Source: Tupaia tana (Eukaryota > Chordata > Mammalia > Scandentia > Tupaiidae). Taken from it: 64,000 nt of DNA. Below the pieces are notes generated by a model. The model had not been told where the DNA came from. It saw nothing but the letters and a program-made list of their open reading frames with translations, and made no database searches. The stretch lies in the NCBI GenBank assembly GCA_026018925.1, contig JAKSZU010000013.1, positions 75,257,791-75,321,790 of the forward strand. The letters run 5' to 3'. Every line of letters begins with the position of its first letter. Position 1 is the first letter of the stretch. Positions 57,441-64,000 of the stretch are shown piece by piece. A program made the translations under genes and the position numbers.

Positions 57441-57980
57441 AAAAAGTTTTTCAGTTTAAACTTTTATTTTTTGGTATCTTTTTATAAATGTTGCTTTGCT
57501 TTTTGATGATTTTACTTCTTCAACCTGTGAACAACATATGGACAAATAAAACACTATAGTTTTCAGATTTCACATTTCAGCCTCAACTGCAAAATAAAAC
57601 TCAGTACAAAATAAAACTTAAAAACATGAAAATGAATATAAAAAAACACTATGTACAGATTTCAAAAGTTTTTCATCCCCAAACCTCATACTTAAATTTA
57701 ATTTTTTTCATGAACTTTTTGAAATCTCTTCTTTTATGGAGAATTGTACTTCTGTAAATTAATAGAGATGATTTGGGTAGTTATTAATTCAAAATCACAG
57801 GAATCGTCATTGTTTCATTCTACTGTCACATTCAGAAAAGGTTTGGTTTTCCTTAAAGAAACAAGTAAAATTCAATGATAAGTAAGATATAAATGAATAA
57901 CACAAATTATGCAAATCTAACTTCCCTAATTGTATTAGTAATACTGAAGTTTTTTAAATGATCCGTTAAGAGCTAAATAT
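57441..57980. other. Unassigned AT-rich DNA
   Basis: No repeat or gene recognised. Confidence 0.5.
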
Positions 57981-58125
57981 TGGCCAGCAGATGGCGTGGT
58001 GGCTAATGCAGCTGAGTTCCACATGGCCAACTATGCAGTTGGAGTCTTAGACCCGGTGGATTGAAAAGCATGCTTGGCATGAGTGCACATACCCTATAGT
58101 AAAAACAAATAAACAAACAAAAAAT
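57981..58125 (+). mobile_element. Family I SINE with internal deletion
   Basis: The TTGGCCAGCAGATGGCGTGG head and B-box half join directly at GGCATGAGTGCACATACCC to the end box CCTATAGTAAAAACA. The middle and the palindrome are absent. Confidence 0.8.
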
Positions 58126-58136
58126 AACCTGAATTT

Positions 58137-58410
58137 GGGGGCTAGCTGGTTGCACAATGATTAAGGCACCTGAATCCCACGTGGCTGACTGTTCTTTGAG
58201 TCCTGGACTCAGCATCTTGGAAAAAAAAAATATCGAGTGCACGTGCCTGCATGCCCAAAATTGCTAGAGGAGGGAGAAACAGGAAAATGGAAAATGGATT
58301 GGGGGCAGAATGACCATCCCCTACAGAGAGTACTCTCACTTTCCCTCTCTTTGGCAAACACATGTGCTCTCTGGCAAATTAGGGGGAAAAAAAAAAAAAA
58401 AATTCAGAAA
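58137..58410 (+). mobile_element. Family I-related SINE, old copy
   Basis: GGGGGCTAGCTGGTTGCACAA head, CCACGTGGCTGACTGTTC, CATGCCCAAAATTGCTAGAG, then CTCTCTGGCAAATTAGGGGG and an A tail. The end differs from the young end box. Confidence 0.78.
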
Positions 58411-59127
58411 CAAAGAACAACTAAAATTAAAAAAAAAAGTATTAAAAAAAAAAAGCTTAGATGTTCTGAGCTTTTTATGTTTACCTAAGTAACAGATAAC
58501 AGGTTAACCTTAAAAAATCACAGATTGGAATAAGAACCCACTATGCATTTCTAAGCAGTTAATCAACATGCGAACCATTAAATTAATTTAACCAAAGCAA
58601 ACTTATCTACATGCTCAAGTCAATGGAAGAAATTCCCTAACATGTGCTTGAATGTTCTGGAAATGAAAATATGCTATAAAAGTTTTAAAATGTGTACTTT
58701 CAATTCTTGTCATGATTTCATTTCAGAAGTGGTAACAAACATTTCAGGAACCATCACAGACCATGAGCCATGCCTTGTATGGCACTGGCTTAGTGTTCAT
58801 AAGAAGATACACAGAGTTGAGGACATTTCATTAAAGAGAAATAAAGCAGACCATAAGGATTTACAATAGAATTTTAATCTAGTTTTTGGAGTTATACTGG
58901 GGTTCAGTTCCTCCTGAGTCTTAGAGAATTACCAACATATACCAATATTTTAAAGAAAAAGTGGAAGAAAATAATGTTAAGACCCAATATCAAAACAGCC
59001 ACTGTTATCACTTTACTATGCACATCTTTACATTGTTCAAATTATATACTCTTTAAATATGTATATGCATATAAAACATACTTTATGGTAATTATAGCCT
59101 CTGTTAATATAAGTGTATTCTAAACAT
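58411..59127. other. Unassigned DNA
   Basis: Beyond A-rich tail sequence I recognise nothing. The frame at 58642-58869 has no domain I can name. Confidence 0.45.
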
Positions 59128-59350
59128 TTTTTTTTTTAATTTGCCAGAAGATGCATGTACCCTCCAAAGAGAGAGAATGAGGATGAGAAAGCACCACCCT
59201 GTAGGGAATGGTCACACTGCAATCCTTTTTTCTCTTTTCTTTTGGGATTTTTTTAGGTTTGCACATACACATACATAGCATGTGTGTGAAGAAGCCACTG
59301 GGTCCAAGACTCTAACCACACAGTCAGCCATCTGGAATTCAGTCACCATG
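59128..59350 (-). mobile_element. Family I-related SINE, old copy
   Basis: Reverse copy: TTTAATTTGCCAGAAGATGC, CCACCCTGTAGGGAATGGTC, GTGTGTGAAGAAGCCACTGGG, and head remains AATTCAGTCACCATGACATG. The outermost head bases are lost. Confidence 0.7.
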
Positions 59351-59539
59351 ACATGATAAAAATACCCTAACGTAATTTCACATCCTCTTAGGAGAATAAG
59401 GATGTTGACAAAGTTCTTCAAAGTGCTGAGCTGAGCTTGTGCAATTGGGACACCTCCTTATCACTGTCCAGCGTCATCACCATCACCACTCTCTCTCCTC
59501 CTTTCTTGCTACTCTTCATCTTTTATCTCTAGACACACT

Positions 59540-59960
59540 GAATCTTTGTTATTCTTGGCCCATATCACATACTCCCTCTCAAGGACATTGTACTTCTCAT
59601 TTTCACTGCCTCGAACTCTATCCTGCCAGTTATTCACCTTGCTCATGTCTTCAGATCTTCGAAGTATTTAATCAAGTATAACTTTCCCAGGGAGAACTCT
59701 TCTTTTTAAAATAGCAAACTTTCATCCTCTGCCTCAGGAATTCTTATACTTCTTTCATATTTCTACAAAATCTTTGTCTTTCGCATATACTACTTTCTGA
59801 AATATACCTAATATACTTTATTTACCTTGCAATTGTCTGTCTGCCTACTAAAATGTAAGCTCTAAAATGTAAAATTTTGATTTTTCTGTTATCTAAATGT
59901 ATTGTAGGTATGTATGTGTATATATACATAGGCTTAAATAAGTGAGTAAATGCACATTTC
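59540..59960 (+). mobile_element. L2 LINE 3' end
   Basis: Forward L2 order: AACTCTATCCTGCCAGTTATT, CATGTCTTCAGATCTTCG, CTTTCCCAGGGAGAACTCTTC, TGTCTGCCTACTAAAATGTAAGCTC (as TACTAAAATGTAAGC), then the 3' end near AAATAAGTGAGTAAATGC. Confidence 0.6.
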
Positions 59961-61473
59961 TCTTTTCGCTCGACCCATCAGTGGTTACTGTTCTGTATCT
60001 GGGAATACCACATTTTGAAGGTAAGGTAGTTTGCCATGGAAATTGAAAATGCTGTTTTCTCTAGCCCTTCTTTCAGCAAGATGGTCTCTGGGACGCTTGG
60101 AGGTGAATATCCACATTCTTTCACTTCCTATTTATCTTTCATGCCCAATCAGGCATCTTCAGTACGGTTTTCTCACCTTCTCTTCACCTTGGGCCACAAG
60201 GTAATCAGTATAATGAGAATTTGCCATGTTGTCATAGTGCCCTTCATTAAAGTTGATAAGTTACATGTTTAAATACTGTCTCAGGTTCAAAAATTGAGCA
60301 AATTATCACATTACATGCAGGGTACTATCTTTAAGCTCCTGATCATCCATTTAGACTTTTCTAGATTATATAGATTGGACAGTATTCTTATTGATTGCCC
60401 ATCTGTTTCACCTCTAAGTAATTCACAATCTATTACTTCCTCTATAATTCTCTAAAAATCAGGCTTCTTTGGCTGCCACTTCAACCTTATCACTCATACA
60501 ATAATTGTGCCCAGTTTTCATCTGACAGTTAATTATTTACACACTTCTCTTATTGTTCTGAATTTTAAATTCTCCATTCCAGTGAGACAAGCCCTGTATG
60601 GCATCTCTTACCATTGCTCCTCTCACAAAGGAGGGTCACCGCAGTTTTATTTTTAAACCAAATGTATATCTTTCTCACAAGCATGTTTCTTGTTTCATAG
60701 CAAATTGTGTGGATTCCAGATAGATCTGAGAAATATAAGGGGTTGGAGGAAAATTCATGAGAAATACGTATTATGAAAAAAGTATGCGTGGATTTCAAAC
60801 TCTTTTTCACTAAAATAAACTTGTACTAATTCTATTTCCCAAAATATAGTGACGTTCCCCCATAGGATTATCTGGTGGGGTGTCTAGATTTACATACTCT
60901 ATTCACACAAGCATGTTGCTTCTTTAAGATTTTTATTTACGTTTTTTATCAACCCCCATATTCTAACACATTCACTTAATTTGTATAGATCATTACTTTT
61001 TCCGTGCTACTAGAAACTATTGCTATAGCATGTTTACACAATCTCCTGAAGTTCTGTCAAGTTGTACACTCTGTATGCCAGAAGAATGTTCTCATACTGA
61101 CAGAATCTCTTTCATTAAACTATGTATTAATATCTTGCCTCTACTTAGTCTAAAACCCTCAGAATTCAAGCATAAGTAAATATTTCTGGGAACATGTTGA
61201 TTAAACCCTGTGGTTTCTTCAGAATATAGTCCTTCTCCTACATACTCGCTAGATTATATTGCACATTAATCCTAGGAATTGGCTCAGGAGTAAAACAGGT
61301 GATGGGGGCAGATCCTGGAGAGGAGGCACATGCATTATTTCAGAGGAAAATCTCCGCATTTTCACAAATCATCATGAGAGCTCTCATCTTTATATGAGAG
61401 TAAAGTACTTCCACATATTTAGGGGCATAAAAGAAAAAAACAAATCAGCCAATTTAATTGAATGGAGTTTTTG
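59961..61473. other. Unassigned DNA
   Basis: The longest stretch near this end without a call. No exon, repeat or RNA gene is recognised. Confidence 0.45.
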
Positions 61474-61727
61474 TTTCTTGAGAGATTTTTGCTATAGTGT
61501 GCATGCACATGCCAGAGAAACGGAGAGAGAGAGAAAGTGCTAAATCACCCTCTCCGGGTGATTAACATAGCCATGCCACAATCCCTTTTCCTCCATTCTC
61601 CTCTCAGCATTTTGAGCATGCATAAATACATGCCTGGTATAAGTTTTAAGCCACCGGGTCCAGGACTCGAACTGCAGTCTGTTATGTGGGAGCCCAACAA
61701 CATAACCATTATGTCATCTGCTGATTT
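61474..61727 (-). mobile_element. Family I SINE
   Basis: Reverse copy from TTGAGAGATTTTTGCTATAGTG to ATGTCATCTGCTGATTTC. AATTGAATGGAGTTTTT and AATTGAGCAGAGTTTTA flank it as a diverged target duplication. The C6/G6 palindrome is replaced by ACCCTCTCCGGGTG. Confidence 0.9.
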
Positions 61728-62089
61728 CAATTGAGCAGAGTTTTAATTGAGCAAATCTAACACAATTCGAGTTGGGCAGTTGTCCTGGGACTCTTGGACA
61801 GCTCCATGTATCCCCGTGGTCACACAGTATTTAACTTCCAGAAAAAGAAAGTGATGTGTACAGGAATGAGAAGTTAACATACAAAAATGAAAGCGAAAGA
61901 ATGAGGTAGAGAAAAAATTTGGGTTTATTATGTTCCAAAGTTTGTCTTCATTAATAGAGTTTAAAAGTCAGGATAGTTGTGATTGACTGAAGCCTACCTA
62001 TTGTGATTGACTGTAACCTAGCAAGAAAGAAAAAAACAAAAAATTGAGGTAACAGTTTGTTTATGGAAACTAAGCAGAAGTATGGAGGC

Positions 62090-62136
<47 letters not shown>

Positions 62137-62392
62137 TAGTCGAGGACTTAACTGAACTTGGAGATTCAAATGTCCAGGTGTATCAGTTCATATCTTCCCA
62201 TGTCTGGTGCCAGATTCCATTCTTCCCACCAAATGAGAATGTATCTGACCTTGGTGCAGCAGACTTGCCTTTATTGGTATTTTAATATTCTTTAAAGCCT
62301 AGCTACTTTTATAAGTAAATTTAGGGTGTAGTCTTCAATTATCTCTGCCCTCCTGCTGAAGGAGATTTGAACCTCTTTAAATACTAGCAAGG
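61728..62392. other. Unassigned DNA with small repeats
   Basis: Holds a 24-bp tandem pair at 61977-62022 (TTGTGATTGACTG units) and (GT)n at 62094-62134. No gene. Confidence 0.5.
62094..62134. repeat. (GT)n microsatellite
   Basis: About 20 uninterrupted GT units. Confidence 0.95.
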
Positions 62393-62555
62393 GGGCCCAG
62401 CAGGTGGCATGGTGGTTAAGGGTGCTGGACTCCCATATGGCCAACCACAGTTCAAGTCCCGGACCTGGCAGCTTGTTTCCTCACTTTCCCTCTCTCTCTC
62501 TCACTCTCTTCCTCTCTGGTCAAAATAAATAAATAAAGTAATTCTTAAAGAAAAT
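62393..62555 (+). mobile_element. Family II short SINE, cleanest copy
   Basis: GGGCCCAGCAGGTGGCATGG head, B box AGTTCAAGTCC, CCTCACTTTCCC, CTCTCTCTCTCACTC, and a CAAAATAAATAAATAAAG tail containing AATAAA. Flanked by ATACTAGCAAGG at 62381 and 62556, a perfect 12-bp duplication. Confidence 0.94.
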
Positions 62556-62567
62556 ATACTAGCAAGG

Positions 62568-64000
62568 AGGACCACTGGTTTTTATATTTAGCATTTAGTT
62601 TCTGAATAGTGTTATTTCCAGACCATCAACAATGTTGTCCTTGTAGTTGCTATTTCCTCTGTACTTCTTGAATATCTGAAACAACATAATTCATTCCCTT
62701 TCACTAATATATTATGCTATATTAATACCTGTAAACATATTCTAATTACATTGACTTATTTTCTATTTTTTGGTCTGATGTTCTGTGGTATCCACCTGTA
62801 TCCTGGAATGTGAATATTATTACCAGTCCAGTAGTGGCTTACCAAGCTCTAAATTCCGTCTTAAGATCTATTTCCTCAAACCACTCCTATCATCAATCTT
62901 GCATAGACTTAAACTGAGATGAGAATGCAGGAAGTTATATAAAGGATGCTTTAAATGTTAAAGGGACCAATACCAGTTAAAAGGAGTTAAGAAAAAACAC
63001 TGTGAAGAGAGGTGACTTAGAATCTGATATAACCCTAAGCAAGGCATCAGCTGACATACAGGGATTTTTGACTCATGAAGTAGAATGACCCTTTAGAATT
63101 CTCTCCAGCTGAGGAAAGGTGGTTAGTGTTATCTACCTTACTTCATTAGTCGCTGCATGTGGGCTGCTCCTGGAAAGAAGTGAAACCTTGAATAATGTTG
63201 TTTTCATCAGCCAAAACCATCCCTAAACTGTCCTCAGCAGTAGTTTTGGAAACTGAAGAAAATCTTTCATTTCTGAAAGGCTACCTGGCCAGGCATCACC
63301 ATGCCCACCATCAGTTCTAGTAAATGAATCTTATTTCACATAGCAATTGTTCATCATACGGAAGTACAGTCTAGAAAGTAACATTGCTTTATGCATTGCT
63401 CCTTCTAAAAATTTTTATCTGTATTGTACATGTGCCACAATTTACTGAATAAATTCAGTGGATACCTGACTTCTTTTTAAAATGTGATTAGTTGTATAAC
63501 AGGGACTCCATTTTATTGCTTGATGTTTTCCTTTTACAAAATATTGTATTTTTCCCCGAATGCAACATTTTCTTCATTTTATTTTATTGATTTATTTATT
63601 TTGTAGATGCTAATACATTTCTCCTTTGTTCCTATCCCATGTTCCACAGCTGAAGAATGAGAGATGAATAGAATAGGTAATAACCTTTCCTTAATAAAAT
63701 GTAGGAAAAGCAGTATGTTTCTATAGATTTGTTTGTATATATATATGTGATATATATACATTTTTATACATATGTGATATATATACATTTTTATATATAG
63801 TATATATGTATATATGTATATACCCAAGATTTGTGCAACATTTGCACCTATTCTCTATAAGTTCAGATACCTCTAAAAATTGTAAAGCTTTAACTCAGAA
63901 AACATTTATAAAGTAGCCATAACCCTTTTCAAGGACTTTACTAGAGCTCATTCTTATGAAAATCCATATACTATGCTGAAAGCTAAGTATGCATAATAAA
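62568..64000. other. Unassigned AT-rich DNA
   Basis: No gene or interspersed repeat recognised. It contains a TA-rich zone at 63735-63830 with a 27-bp unit (ATATGTGATATATATACATT...) repeated twice from 63743 and 63770. Confidence 0.45.

Noticed and set aside
891-62555. Regularly recurring near-identical blocks suggesting a CRISPR or tandem array
   Set aside because: Units are about 150-290 bp, occur in both orientations, are irregularly spaced and carry individual target duplications, so they are dispersed SINEs.
1-64000. A novel multi-gene system, operon or defence island
   Set aside because: There are no ribosome-binding-site/ORF pairs, no conserved domains and no coding density. The window is mammalian repeat-rich DNA.

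Overview
This is non-coding mammalian genomic DNA, intergenic or intronic. I find no protein-coding gene, exon, structural RNA gene, operon or CRISPR array. The sequence is AT-rich and built from layered retrotransposons. Every short open frame I checked is either a chance frame or a frame read through a repeat.

The dominant feature is a tRNA-derived SINE with about 50 copies, called Family I here. It is about 250-290 bp. It starts with a tRNA-like head (GGGACCAGCAG..., an A box and a B box), then a CpG-rich middle, a C6/G6 palindrome, a TCTGTCTC-rich tract, the end box CCTATAGCAAAAACCTCTCC and an A tail. A shorter relative of about 150 bp (Family II) ends in AAATAAATAAA-like tails. Two rarer and older groups are called Family III (34252, 36513, 40434) and Family IV (2249, 9262, 27596; tail carries AATAAA). 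From memory, this SINE set resembles the CYN elements of colugos (Dermoptera). An MST-like MaLR LTR and a SINE with a 7SL-like half also fit a Euarchontoglires genome close to primates. The species call is inference, about 0.6.

Layout. 1-3.3 kb: unassigned DNA, a SINE cluster and an L1 3' end. 5.6-8.4 kb: an ancient L1 (+), followed by a Tigger DNA transposon at 8.4-9.0 kb. 11.9-17.7 kb: the 5' half of an ancient L1 (-) with seven or more SINE insertions, a separate L1 ORF2 piece, and a 100-bp tandem duplication. 20.5-25.4 kb: another long L1 (-) loaded with SINEs. 25.8-26.3 kb: an L1 3' end (-). 29.8-32.2 kb: the L1 (+) 3' half, holding two SINEs and an 84-bp mariner-like palindrome. 33.8-41.7 kb: MIR fragments, L1 3' UTRs, rare SINEs and a solo MaLR LTR with intact 5-bp target duplications. 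41.8-48 kb: dense old SINEs and an L1 3' UTR (-). 48.4-53.6 kb: an LTR fragment split by a SINE, a Tigger 3' end, two L2 (-) copies and a composite tRNA/7SL-like SINE. 53.8-64 kb: sparse SINEs, L2 (-) at 55.1 kb, L2 (+) at 59.5 kb, microsatellites and long unassigned stretches.

No genes work together here. What can be read is a relative history: MIR, L2, L1M and Tigger first, MaLR LTRs and younger L1 next, and CpG-rich Family I SINEs last. Many SINEs show exact 10-18 bp target-site duplications.
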